64,000 bases of DNA. It comes from Typha latifolia. Lineage: Eukaryota; Streptophyta; Magnoliopsida; Poales; Typhaceae. The translations under genes were made by a program, and so were the position numbers. The number at the start of each line of letters is the position of its first letter. Position 1 is the stretch's first letter. Below the pieces are notes generated by a model. That model saw nothing but the letters and a program-made list of their open reading frames with translations. It had not been told where the DNA came from and did no database searches. The stretch is taken from assembly GCA_019914945.1 (NCBI GenBank), contig CM034106.1:4774001-4838000 (forward strand). Direction: 5' to 3'. Shown one piece after another: positions 24,848 to 37,587 of this stretch.

Positions 24848-25699
24848 ATGTGTGTTTAGCGGGTGAAAACGGATTGGATAAGGATTCGGATTCTCACATC
24901 CGAATCCATATTTTTACTCCATATACAAATAATTTTCGAATAGAGAATTGGATCTTAAATAGATATTGATCAAATTTTAAATAAAATATGATTTTTTATT
25001 TAAATATATTTAAAATAAAAATATCAAGAGTTTCACAAAAAATATTTTTATTTTATGTCAAATATATATATAATTAAAAAAATTAATCTCTACAAATATT
25101 ATGTAACACATCATTAATAACGATATCAATATTCACTATTTAAATAAGCAAACTAAAAACCATAAAATTATTCAAAAAAATATGCCAGTAAATAGATATT
25201 CGATATCCGGTATCTGTATCCGAATTCGAAAATTATATTCAACCCGTATCTGAATCCGTATATGAGATTTTTTTAAAAATTCTATCCATATCTAAATTCA
25301 TATCCGAATTGAATAGAAATTTTTTATCTGAATCTGTAACAAACTAAATCCATATTCGATATCCGTATATGGGGCACAGCGTGGGGGGTGCCACGCACCC
25401 CCTCACGTCGCCGCAGCCAACCGGCTGCGACAAACTAGCTACGGCAGGCCCTAGCACCACCGCAGCCACCGCCAACCCCTCCCGCCGCCTCTCTTTCTCC
25501 CTCTATATCTCTCTTTCTCTCGCTCTCTCTCTCTCTCTCTCAATCCCCTCTCTCTCTCTCTCTCTCGTCGAGGCCAATCTATCGCTGCCACCGCCGTCCT
25601 TGGAAACCACCACCGTCCTTGGAAACCACCGCCGCCACCTCCACGAGCGCTGGTGAGCTCTTTTCCTTCTCTTTCTTCTTCTCTCTTCTTCTCTCTTCT

Positions 25700-25733
<34 letters not shown>

Positions 25734-25770
25734 CCTTGTGTCACCGTCGGCCTACCACCACCGGGGTAAG

Positions 25771-28439
25771 TGTAACAACCTATCCTTAAAAAATAAAAAT
25801 TCTTTGCATGGGCACGACGTGGTCGGCCACGTCGTGCCCATGTAATGGGGCTCAGCGTGGGGGGGTGCCACGCACCCCCTCGCGTCGCCGCAGCCAACCG
25901 GCTACGGTCTACTAGCTGTGACGGGCCCCAGCGTCGCCACAGCCACTGCCAACCCCCCCCCCACCGCCTCTCTCTCTCTATTATTTTATTCTCCTCTCTC
26001 TCTCTCTTTCTCTCCCACTGCCGACCTGCCGCAGTTGTCGTCGTGCTGCCGTAGGTGAGCCTCCTCCTTCTTCCTCTTCTTTCTTCTCTCTCTCTCTCTA
26101 TCACTATCTCTCTCTCTTTCTCTTTTTCTTACTTTGGAGTCGGGCTCCTCGGAGCCGAGTCGCCGGTGAGAGGCAGCCACCAGCTGTCGGTGCCCTCCCC
26201 GCCGGCCTAGGTCCGCACCTCCCTTCTTCTTCTTCTTCTTCTTCTTCTTCTTCTTCTTCTTTTCCTTCCTCGGCTTCTACTTCTTCTTTTTTTGCACAAT
26301 GCGGCCCAGCACTGATCGCAGTTTTTTTTTAATTATTTATTTATTTATTTTATTGATGTTATTTATTTAGGTTTTTCCTTGTTAATTAATGCAAATAGAT
26401 TATTTAGACATTAATTATTTTAATAATAATATATATTCTTCTATGATTAGTATTAATTATAATTTGTATAATCAATGATTAATTAGGTATAAATATAAGT
26501 AATACTCATATTTATTTATATCTCTATTAGATTAATATATAGATTTGTAAATAATAATTATCAAATTTATATACTAATATTTTTATGAGATACATTTTAA
26601 ATAATTCTAATAATTTATTATACATTATTATTTTGTAACAAATAAAATAATAGGCTTAAGTATTTATTTATTATTTTATAAAGTATTGACTACATAGTCC
26701 CTAATTAATCAAGATATAATTTAATTATAATTAGGTTTTTATCTATATTTATAATTTTATTTATAACTAAAAATCTAGCCAATTATAAAAATAAGTAGAA
26801 ATTCTAAAATATAATAAATCATCATATTTTACTCGAACGGATTATAATGGGATAAACAACTAACTTTATGCTACTTGAACATTTTCAGATCCCGAACCCC
26901 TTATTTGAGACCCCGTAGACCTTGCTAGCGATGAGTGTCACTCGGTTAATTGGCGAATGTAAGGGATACGTCGTTTGCATCTTCTAATCAGGGTGAGTAG
27001 TCTTATCCCATAGACGCCTTTCTCAAATTAGGATTTATTATATATTATGTACATGCATGTTTTGGCCTCCAATATGATTATATGACTTTATCTAGAGATG
27101 ATTATAGTCGAACATATTTTTATCATGCATAGAATTAGGCTGATCTTGGATATGAGTATGATGATGATAAATAGAGATGATTAGATATGATTATATTGTT
27201 ATGATTTTATATGAAGATGATCTTCTAGTATGAGTATGCATGTGATAGACTAGTATGAGTATGCATGTGTTAGATATATGGTCGGAGACTGCATTGCATT
27301 ATTTTTTTATTGATTCTTATTCTACCTAAATTTCTGTTATACATTGACTTGTTATCATACTGGATATATGCATATGATCTGTCATTTAGAGGGAAAACAT
27401 GAAATGTGATTGATAGGATAGTTGATAGAAAGCGTGAGGATACCCGAGTGGGCGCAAGAGTTAGGGTGTGCTTGGAGATGATTGATCACTCGACATAGTT
27501 GCGATCCTATTGGCTTTACGTCTGAGGTCGTTAGTATGTGTGCGCAGCAAACATTCGGACACATGCCGTTCGCTAGGGCATATGTTGTATTTTATATCAT
27601 AGCATGATCATAGTCAGCATGCATCATGTGTCATATTTGAGAGAGAATTATGATGATAGTATAACATGGAAATATATTTACTCATTGTCGAGAATTATAT
27701 AATTTTATCAGTTATGACATATTATCTACTTTTTATTTATATATTATTGAGGATACATTCATATACTCATTCATGACATGATGCTCTTGTCGATTCATAA
27801 TATCCAGTGCATGATTTACTCTCTATTTGGCATCACTGATTCGGGGTAAGGTCTATTCACTAAGCCTTTTGCTTATTACTTTCTTTTTTTCTTTCTTTTT
27901 AACCCCCACAGATATTATGGTACGTGATACTGCCTTGAGATACCCTAATAAGATATTTTAGAGCAAAAATGAGGTAAGCTATAGAAATTGAGTTGTACGA
28001 GTATTTAATATTTGTACTCTTTTATATTAGACGATGATTTGTATGGCTCATGACCTGAAGACTGGAGGTTTGAATCCTGTCCCCGCCTAATCTTACAGGT
28101 CGAATCATGGCATACTCTTGTATTAGTTGTTTTAGTTGTATCTTGATGGTTTGTTGTGGCCTATGGGAGTCATGTTAGATTATGTAATGGTTTAATGTAT
28201 ATTATTGGGGACTGGGATATTCATATGTTAACAGATTTATTTGGTTAATAGTATAATTTATCTGGTGATGGATTATGTGATCATGGATAGGTTAGGAGGT
28301 TTTATTTGATGATATCATGATTATATATGCATAGGAGAGTATCTGTGCGTGACGGGCCCCGCTCAACTTGTCGCGCGCGCCGCGCGTACTGTGTGGGCAC
28401 GTGGGCGTGCTCGAGCCCGTGTCGGGCGAGGGCATTACA
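25771..28439 (+). mobile_element. Solo LTR, family LTR-D (inner), TSD GTAAG
   Basis: Starts TGTAACAACC and ends GGGCATTACA (TG...CA, 2669 bp). GTAAG precedes it at 25766-25770 and follows it at 28440-28444, a perfect 5-bp duplication. The host sequence is another LTR of the same family. Features in order: a hairpin near the 5' end, GGGGCTCAGCG, CT-repeats (25970-26120), TTC-repeats (26220-26260), an AT-rich middle, and the GC-rich 3' end. Superfamily is not shown by the sequence; TGTAACxxCC starts are common in gypsy LTRs. Confidence 0.85.
25807..25842. repeat. Perfect 16-bp inverted repeat with 4-nt loop in the LTR
   Basis: CATGGGCACGACGTGG (25807-25822), loop TCGG, then its exact complement (25827-25842). 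It is CpG-rich in an otherwise mixed context and sits 36 bp inside the start of the inner LTR-D. Confidence 0.95.
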
Positions 28440-31400
28440 GTAAGCCTCTCTTTTTCCCACTCTCTCTCTCTCTCTCTCTAGTTCCCTTTCTTTTGCCCTT
28501 GGGCTCAGATTCGTCGGAGCCAAGCCGCCGGTGATAGGGCAGCCGCTGGATGGCCACGAGCGGTCGGTGCCTTCCCCACCGGCCCAGGTTCGCACTTCCC
28601 TCCCTCCTCCTCTTCTCTTCTTCTCTTCTCTTCTCTTCTTCTTCTTCTTCTTCTTTCTTCTTTCTTCTTCCTTTCTTCTTCTTCTTCCTCCGCTGCTTCT
28701 TCTCTTCTTTTTCCTGCAACAGTACTAGGCTCGGCCCAGCATTGTAGCAGGCTAGTGCTGGACCAAGCCCATCATCCTTATTTTTATTTATTTATTTAAG
28801 TATTTTTTTCTTAATTAATGCAAATAGATTATTTAAACATTAATTATTTTAATAATAATATATATTCTTCAATAATATTAGTATTAATTATAATTTGTAT
28901 AATCAATGATTAATTAGGTATAAATATAGGTAATACTCATATTTATTTATTTATATCTCTATTAGATTAATATATATATATATGTAAATTATAATTATCA
29001 AATTTATATACTAATATTCTCATGAGATACATTTTAAATAATTCTAATAATTTATTATACATTATTATTTTGTAACAAACAAAATAATAAGCCTAAGTAT
29101 TTATTTATTATTTTATAAAGTAATGAGTACATAGTCCCTAATTAATCAAGATATATTTTAATTATAATTAGGTTCTTATCTATACTTATATTTTTATTTA
29201 TAATTAAAAATTTAGCTAGTTCTAAAGATAAGTAGAAATTCTAAAATCTAATAAATCATCATATTTTACATGAACGGTTTTTAATTAGATGAACGACTAA
29301 CTTCTTGCTACTTAAATATTTTCAGATCCCGAATCCTCTTATTTGGGACCCCGTGGACCTTGCTAGCGATAAGTGTCACTCGGTTGATTGGCGAATGTAA
29401 GGGATACATGATTTGCTTCTTTTGATCAGAGTGAGTAGTCTTATCCCTTATACGTCTTTCTCAAATTATGTTATATTATATATTATGTACATGCATGTTT
29501 TAGCCTCCAGCATGATTATATGACTTTATCTAGAGATGATTATAATCGAGCATATTTTTATCATGCATAGAATTACTCTGATCTTGGATATGAGTATGAT
29601 GATGATAAATAAAGATGATTAGAAATGATTATATTGTTATGACTTTATGTCGGAGTGATTTCTAGTAGGAGAGTGCATGTGATAGACTAGCAAGACTATG
29701 CATGTATTAGATACATGGTTGGAGTCTACATTGCATCATTTTTCTCTTAATTCCTGTTCCACCTAAATTCCTATTATGCATTGACTCGTTATCGTATTGG
29801 ATATATGCATGTGATCTGGCATTTATAAGGAAATCATGAAATATGATTGATAGGATAGTTGATAGAAAGCGTGAGAATACCTGAGTAGGCGCCAGAGTTA
29901 TGGGTGCCTAGAGTGATGATTATGGTCGCTGATATGTAATATCTCGTGGCCCAATCTGAGGTGAGTTGAGTTTGTGCGCACAGACAATCGGACACATGTC
30001 GTTCGCTAGGGCATATGTGGCGAGTTATCCTCACGAGGTTTCTATCAACTATGTGGGTGCCCGATCTGGATGGATATTGATACCCTAGAGGGTGGTGGAG
30101 TATGATTATATTTGAGATACTCTTGCGGGTCGCAGAGTATGCTTTGATTCTTCGAACATAATGTTGAGACTGGGTACCGAGTGTTGACTATGCATAGTGG
30201 TCTAGTATGATGATATTATACCGAGATGTTGGTGATGATCGTGATGTTGAGAAATGCATATGATTTCATTATCATCTGTTATGCCTAATTATCGAATGGT
30301 CAATATGCATCATAAGTGGTTGCATTTGATATCATAGCATGATCATGATCGACATGCATTATATGTGTTATATTTGAGAGAGAGAAAGAGAGTTATGATA
30401 ATGGTATGACATGGAGATTTATTTATACATTGTCGATGATTATATATTTTATCAATTTTGACATGACATATTATCTATTTTTCCTTTATGTATTATTGAG
30501 GATACATTCATATACTCATTCATGACATGATACTCTTTCTGATTCATATTATCCAGTATATGATTACTCTCTATTTGACATCACTGATTTGATATAAGGT
30601 CCATTCACTAAGCATTTTGCTTATGACTCTCTTTATTTTTCTTTTCTAACCCCCTAAGATATGTGGTACGTGATAGCGACTTGAGATATCTTGAGAAGAT
30701 ATTTTAGAGCGATGATGAGGTGAGCTATAGATGCGAGACGGCATAGATGATAGTTTATATAAGAATTGAGTTATACTAGTATTTGATATTTGTACTCTTT
30801 TGTATTAGACGATGAATTGTATAATATATGTCGAATCATAGTGTACTCTTGTATTAGTCGTTTTAGTTGTATCTTGATGGTTTGTTGTGGCTTATGCGGG
30901 TCCTACTAGATTATGTAGTAGTTTAATGTATATTATCGTGGACTGGGATATTCATATGTTAACAAATTTATTTGGTTAATAGTATAATTTATCTGGTGAT
31001 GGATTATGTGATCATGGATAAGTTAGTAGGTTTTATTTGATGATATCATGATTATATGTGCACAGGAGAGTATCTGTGCGTGATGGGTCCCGCCCGACTT
31101 GTCGTGTGCGCTGCGCGTGCCGTGTGGGCGTATGGGCGTGCACGTGCCGATGCCGAGCGGGGGCGTTACAGAATCCGATCCGAGATCCGAATCAGATAGG
31201 ATTACGGGTCGGGTCGGAGTTAATCCTACCCGTTTTCATCACTATAAGTTTAACATATCTTGGAATTATCGGTCATATTTGGCTTCTACAATGGGATTAT
31301 TTGCACCAAAAACCCATTTGGTTTTTGATTTAGCAGCCTAGGGTCATTTTTGGTTTTCCTTCCACTTGATACTTTTTTCTTACTTTTCTTCCAACTTTGC

Positions 31401-33934
31401 CTTTTCTATCATTTAGTGCATCATTAAATGTTGGTGGGACACTATAAGAGAGAGAGAAATGACCCATACTCATTTTCTTATTCTACTTCATATGCTGCTC
31501 GTAATTACTATTCTTCTTCATATTCATCATCTTCTTCTGATCTATTTTTTATCTCTTAATTTTTTTTATTCAAGTTTTTAATCACTCTCTAATCTCTAAT
31601 ATTCTTTTTATACAAATCTCTAATCATTTTTTCTATTTCACCATTGAAGTTGTTAAAAGATAACGAAATATAAATTCTGACCACTATCTCTAATTAATCT
31701 CTTACTTTATTAATTAAAGAGCAATTATAGAGACTTGTATAGAAAAAAAAGAACGATTAATAGAGATTTGTATAAAAAGCGTAGAGAAAAAAATAACGAA
31801 AGTTGTTATTATATTTACGAAAGTTGTTGATATGTTTCTTCTTCTTATTATTTTTTATTGTTGCTATTTTTTTCTTAATCTAATTCACTACTAAAGTTGT
31901 TAAAAGACAACGAAATGTGTATAAAAAAAATAAAAGTTATAAAAAGACAATGAAATATAAATTTTCACTACTATCTGTAATTAATCTATTACTTTATTAA
32001 TTAAAGAGCGATTATAAAGACTTGTTAAAAAAGAATAATTAATAGAGACTTATATAGAAAAAATAACCAAAGTGTTATTATATTTGCGAAAGTTGTTATT
32101 AAATTTACGAAAGTTGTCAATATATTTCTTCTTCTTATTTTCTATTGTTATTCCTTTTTCTTAATCTAATTCATCTTCACATATAGAAAAAAAATGAAAG
32201 TTGTTAAAAGACAATGAAATATAAATTATCGCCACTATTTCTGATTAATCTCTTACTTTATTAATTAAAGAGTAATTATAGAGACTTGTATAAAAAAAAA
32301 GAATGATTAATAAAGACTTGTATAGAAAAAATAATGAAAGTTATTATTATATTTGTGAAAGTTATAATTTTATCTGTGAAAGTTGTTATTATATTTATGA
32401 AAGTTGTTAAAATATTTCTTCTTCTTCTTAATCTACTTCACTAGTGAAGTGTTAAAAAACGATGAAATGTGTATAGAAAAAAGAAAGAAAGTTGTTAAAT
32501 GATAACGAAATATAAATTTTCACCATTGTCTCTGATTAATCTCTTACTTTATTAATTGAAGAGTGATTAGAGAGAATTGCATAGAAAAAAAAGAATAATT
32601 AAGGCATAGAATAAGAAGAATAAGAAAAAGAAGAAGAAGAAAAAGAAGAAGAAAAAGAAGAAGAAACAATAGCAGAAAAAAAAATAGTAGAAGAAGAAAA
32701 CTATATATTAACAACTTTTATAAATATAATAATAACTTTTATTGATTTTTAATAACTTTCGTTATTTTTTTTCCTATACATTGCAGAATTTACATATTTC
32801 ACTATAATAATTTACGTAGAAACAAATAATAATCATACAGAGTCATGCTTTTGGTTATTTAACTAATCATAAATATTTTACCACTATCTCCGATTAATCT
32901 CTTATTTTATTAATTAATTTTATTAATTAAAGAGTGATTAAATAAAATTTTATAGAAAAAAAGAAAGAATTACTAAGGGATAGAAGAAGAAACGATACTA
33001 AAAAAAGAAGTGAAAGAAAAGTAGATAACATATTAACAACTTTCGCAAATATAGTAATAACTTTCATTGATTTTTAACAAATTTTGTTGTTTTTTCTATG
33101 TATTGCAGAATCTATATATTTTATAATTATAATTTCTATAAAAATAAATAATAATCATGTAGACTCATACTTTTGGTTATTTAACTAATCATAATTATCT
33201 CACCACTATCTCTAATTAATTTCTTACTTTATTAATTAAAGAGCGAATAAATAAACTTATATAGAAAAATAATAACAAAAAATAATAATAAGAAGAAAAC
33301 ATACTAACAACTTTTGCAAATATAATAACAACTTTTATTGTTTTTTCTATATGTTTTACAAAGTTGTAGAACTTTCTTAAAAAAATTGTGAATTATTGAT
33401 AGAATTTCATACTTAAATTTGTAGTTTAAGTACAAAATTCATATTTTAAGTATGAATTTCTGACAATAATTCACAGTTTTTTAAGAAAGTTGTACAACTT
33501 CGCGGAAGCATATAGAAAAAACAATAAAAATTGTTATTATACTTGCGAAAGTTGTTAGTATATTTTTTTCTTCTTCTTATTTTCTATTGTTTCTTTTTTT
33601 CTATACAAGTTTATCTATTCACTTTTTAATTAATAAAATAAGAGATTAATTACTAATGAGGTAATTATGATTAGTTAAATAACCAAAGTATGACTCTACA
33701 TGATTATTATTTATTTTTATGTAAATTGTAATTGTAAAGTATGTAAATTTTGCAATACATAGAAAAAAATTATATAATTTGTTAAAAATCAATGAAAGTT
33801 GTTACTACGTTTGCGAAAGTTGTAAATATGTTTTCTAATTTTCTTCTTTTTCTTCTTAATAATTCTTTCTTTTTTTCTATACAAATTTATTTAATCACTA
33901 TTTAATTAATAAAGTAAGAGATTAATTGGAGATA

Positions 33935-34758
33935 TGTTAGGCTCTGATACCAAATTGTTAGGCTCTCATACCAATTTGTTAAGATTTGAAACCAAAGATA
34001 GATTACGCAACTATTCCTTCAAGATCAGAATATATTACACGAATCAGTCCAAATATGAAATAAACTGGGTTAGATTCATAACTTCCTGATCTACCACTTT
34101 CATATTTATTCCCTTCATAGATTGGAACTATAGAAGAGATGAAAATACAGAATAGTGGTGACGGGTGGAGTGGATGATAGGGTTAAGATTCGAACTATAG
34201 AAGAGATGAAAATACGAAATAGTGGTGACAGGTGGAGTGGATGATAGGGTTATGGATGTATATGGAGATAAAGGTGGATTGTGGATGTGATTTAGGGATA
34301 TAGACGAAGGGAACGAAGTGGTCGAGATCCCAAAGAAGAGGGGGTTCGACAGTTGAGAGAGATTAGAAGTTAGGAGAAATCTTGCTAACGGTAGAGGTGG
34401 AAGGATGGTGAAGAGGAAGGAGGAAAATTAGAGTAAATAGATGATAAAGAGGTAAGAAATCAATATTCCAATAGCATAATGAAGTTGGCTGCCATCCACA
34501 TATTTATAGAGGTTAGCCAACAAGTCCTAAAATAATATGAATCCCTAATTCTAGAGGATTCCCGTCGATCGCGTTCTAACTCATCCGACTGCGCTCGAAC
34601 ACACAATATGCGTTCTTTGTATTTGTGAACTTGATGTAGGCGTTCGTAAGGGCGTTCGAACGCGACCCCACTTGTGTTCGAATGCGATCTATAGAAATTT
34701 TATTTTAATAAAAATAAATAACTAATACAATAAGAAAATATCCTAACTAAGTATATCA
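33935..34758 (-). mobile_element. Solo LTR, family Gyp-C, TSD AGATA
   Basis: On the minus strand it begins TGATATACTTAGTTAGGA, identical to the start of the Gyp-C LTR at 45164, and ends AGCCTAACA. AGATA flanks both sides (33930-33934, 34759-34763). It carries GTTCGAACGC-type repeats at 34575-34690. Its 3' end contains two PBS-like words (GGTATGAGAGCC, GGTATCAGAGCC) inside the LTR. Confidence 0.75.
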
Positions 34759-35888
34759 AGATAATGGTAAAATAATTATGATTAGTTAAATAACCAAAAG
34801 TATGACTCTGTATGATTATTATTTGTTTTTACGTAAATTATAATAGTGAAATATGTAAATTCTGCAATGTATAGAAAAAAATAACGAAAGATGTTAAAAA
34901 TCAATGAAAGTTATTATTATATTTACGAAAGTTGTTAATATATAGTTTTCTTCTTCTACTACTTTTTTTTCTGCTATTGCTTTTTCTTCTTTTTCTTCTT
35001 CTTCTTCTTTTATGCCTTAATTATTCTTTTTTTCTATACAATTCTCTCTAATCGCTCTTCAATTAATAAAGTAAGAGATTAATCAAGTTAAAATTTATAT
35101 TTTGTTGTCTTTTAATAACTTTCATTTTTTTTTTATACACATTTCGTCGTCTTTTAACAACTTTAGTGGTGAAGTGGATTAAAAAGAAGAAGCAACAATT
35201 GAAAATAAGAAGAAGAATATATTAACAACTTTTATAAATATAGTAACAACTTTCGTAGATATAATTATAACTTTCGCAAATATAATAACAACTTTTGCAA
35301 ATATAATAACAACTTTTGTAAATATAATAACAGCTTTCATTGTTTTTTCTATATAAGTTTCTATAATCGCTCTTTAATTAATAAAGTAAGAGATTAATTA
35401 GAGATAGTGGTGAGAATTTATATTTCATTGTCTTGTAATAACTTTTTTTTCTATACATATTTCGTTGTCTTTTAACAATTTTAGTAGTGAATTAGATTAA
35501 GAAAAAAGAGCAACAACAGAAAATAAGAAGAAGAAGAAATATATTAACAACTTTCATAAATGTAATAACAACTTTCGCAAATATAATAACAACTTTCATT
35601 CTTTTTTCTATACGTTTTCTATACAAGTCTCTAAAGTAAGAGATTAAGTAGAGATAGTGGTGAGAATTTATATTTTGTTGTCTTTTAACAACTTTCATTT
35701 TTTTCTATACACATTTCATTGTCTTTTAACATCTTCAGTGGTGAAGTAGAAAGAGCGATTAGAGACTTATATAAGAAGAAGATTAGATATTAGAGATTAG
35801 AGACTTGTATAAAAAAAGAATTAAGAGATATAAAAAGGAGCAGTAGAAGAAGAAGATGATGAAGAAGAATAATAATTACTAACAGCAT

Positions 35889-35940
35889 ATGAAGTAGAAG
35901 ATCAAGAAGATCAAGAAGATCAAGAAGATCAAGAAGAAGA
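35889..35940. repeat. 9-bp microsatellite (AGATCAAGA)n
   Basis: Four to five consecutive copies of AGATCAAGA in the right arm of the fold-back element; the left arm has irregular CTTCTT repeats at the corresponding place. Confidence 0.85.
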
Positions 35941-36114
35941 TGAGTACGGGTCATTTCTCTCTCTTATAGTGTCTCGTTAATATTTAATGAGATACTAAAT
36001 GATAGAAATGACAAAGTTGGAAGAAAAGTAAGAAAAAAGCCTAAAGTGCAAGGAAAACAAAAAATGACATTGTCTCGTCAAATCTAAAACCTAGTGAAAG
36101 GTATAAGATAAATA

Positions 36115-37587
36115 CTAATAAAATGCTCAAAAAATAACAAAAATTAAAATTTCACAGTTAGTTTTAGTAAATTTAAATTTATTATTTCTTATATAAGGGC
36201 AATAACGATATAAAAGATACTATGTCATCTCTTTTGGAGATATGATATCCAATTCCATTTTTATATCCCTTAAACAAACACACATTAATTGTTATATATG
36301 AGCCTAAATTAAAATCGAGCATTATATATCTACAACTCCGGAATTGAAGTTTCAATGCTAAGAAAGAGAGAAACTAAAACCCTATTAAACTTAGTAGATT
36401 TAGAACACAACTTTTTCAATTTGATGTAAAATAATAAAAAAATATTAAAAATATTAAAGTGAAATATATGATATATAAAATTAAAATGACTAAAAATATC
36501 TTTTCAGTAAATGATAAATTTTAAAATATTATTTATTAATTTATTAAAAGTTTTTTAATTACTTATTTGCTGACTTTCATATTATTATTATTTTCTAAAA
36601 TAATGTAAGGTTAATATTTTATTTAAAATAATAATATAAAATAATTGTTATTTATTTATTTTTTATTTTAGGTTTTAAGCCCATGTGTAAAGTTATATTA
36701 TTTTTTAAATTTTTAGTGTTTTGTAAATATTTAATATAATTAACTTATATTACTTTTTAAATATTTTAGTATTATTCTAAATATTTTATAATAACCTATT
36801 TTTCTAATTACAGACTTAAAAAACTCATATCAAGTCACTCCATAATTTATTGTGGACTAAGTAAAATTTAAAAAAAATGGAGTGAAATGTATTTACTCTG
36901 GAGGCAAATTATAAATAGGTGAAAGAATATTTGAAATAATGTGTAGTTATTACTTTGATTATGATCTGGAATGAAAAATTGAAAAATATTTATATTTTTA
37001 GGAAAATTGAGTATATGTCATCCAAATAACACTAAAATATTATTATTAAATTTACAAAATATAAATGCAAGTTGGCCATTTTAAACTCATATTAAACCTA
37101 TTATTAAATTATATTTAAATAATAATTTTTAATTTTTTTCATCTATGTGTTGCTATATTAGAAATTTCATTTTATTCTTATTTTATTTATTGGAAAGTGA
37201 ACTTGATTACGAAAAAAATGTTTAAAGCTAGGGATCCCTAACTAAGTTCAACGACTCCTGAACTCAAAACAAACAAATGTGGTGCACGTCAAAAAATAAA
37301 AAAGAGGAGAAATCTAGCTAATTTGGTTTAGGGCCAAGCCCTTAACTTGATTAGCTAGCTTAATTTCTTAGTCTTGATTTAGGAACCTTGAATTAAGTTA
37401 ATAAAATATGGTGTTTATTTTTAAACTAGGCTAAATGGTAATTATTATTTTGATGTGATATGAAAAAGTAAAAAAAAATTAGTTTTGGAGAGAAATAAAT
37501 TATATATAAAATTAATGGACCAAAATGCAATTTGACTTTAATGATAAAATTTTAATATGTTATTTTTAATCAATTAAAGTTTTTTAA
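36115..37587. other. AT-rich interval, nothing recognised
   Basis: Strongly AT-rich with many stops in all frames. No terminal repeats, RNA gene or coding similarity seen. Confidence 0.6.

Larger units (their letters stand above)
25369..31170 (+). mobile_element. LTR-D copy (outer), interrupted by a second LTR-D
   Basis: The 5' part (25369-25770) and 3' part (28445-31170) together match the inner LTR-D base for base in order: GGGGCxCAGCGTGGG near the start, CT-microsatellites, the GCCGCCGGTGA block, an AT-rich central kilobase, and the end GGGGGCGTTACA. The first roughly 80 bases of the family are missing. Removing the inner insert restores a single LTR of about 3.1 kb within the MITE. There is no internal region, so it is solo or truncated. 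The reading frames here are CT/GA repeats. Confidence 0.75.
24861..31242. mobile_element. MITE split by nested LTRs
   Basis: The left part (24861-25368) starts GGGTGAAAACGGATTGG and contains TATCCGTATCCG words; the right part (31171-31242) resumes with AATCCGATCCGAGATCCG and ends CCGTTTTCATCAC. Ends and interior match the MITE at 16193-16757. The 5.8 kb between is a solo LTR that itself contains another. The possible duplication TATAATGT / TATAAGTT is imperfect. Confidence 0.65.
31293..36114. mobile_element. Large palindromic fold-back element, split by a solo LTR
   Basis: The left end (31293-31735) and the complement of the right end (36114-35640) match over about 450 bp, including ACTTTTCTTCCAACTTTG, TCATTAAAT and ATAAGAGAGAGAAATGACCC. 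Inside, units built on GTTATTATATTTGCGAAAG / TTGTTAATATATTTCTTC and ATTAATCTCTTACTTTATT recur in alternating orientation. The inverted centre lies near 33430. Excluding the solo LTR it is about 4.0 kb and nearly all of it can pair with itself. No transposase, no clear target-site duplication. All open frames in it are AT-repeat artefacts. Confidence 0.65.

Noticed and set aside
24594..24969. Plus-strand frames rich in Arg, Gly and Glu
   Set aside because: Translation of GAG/GGA triplets antisense to the probable TSR1 leader; no promoter or family resemblance on the plus strand.
28040..28110. GGTTTGAATCCTGTCCC, a B-box-like sequence suggesting a tRNA or SINE
   Set aside because: It lies in a roughly 50-bp indel between LTR-D copies; no cloverleaf or A box could be built.
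28349..28747. Overlapping frames on both strands with Ser/Phe/Leu or Lys/Glu/Arg runs
   Set aside because: Translations of CT/TTC microsatellites within LTR-D; four frames open at once is a low-complexity effect.
31817..33310. Regular spacing of TTTGCGAAAGTTGTTA units suggesting a CRISPR-like or satellite array
   Set aside because: Unit lengths and orientations vary, there are no unique spacers, and the sequence is eukaryotic; it is explained by the fold-back element.
35492..35698. Minus-strand frame with repeated MKVV / FAKVV words
   Set aside because: Translation of the same fold-back subrepeats; not present as a conserved frame in other arms.
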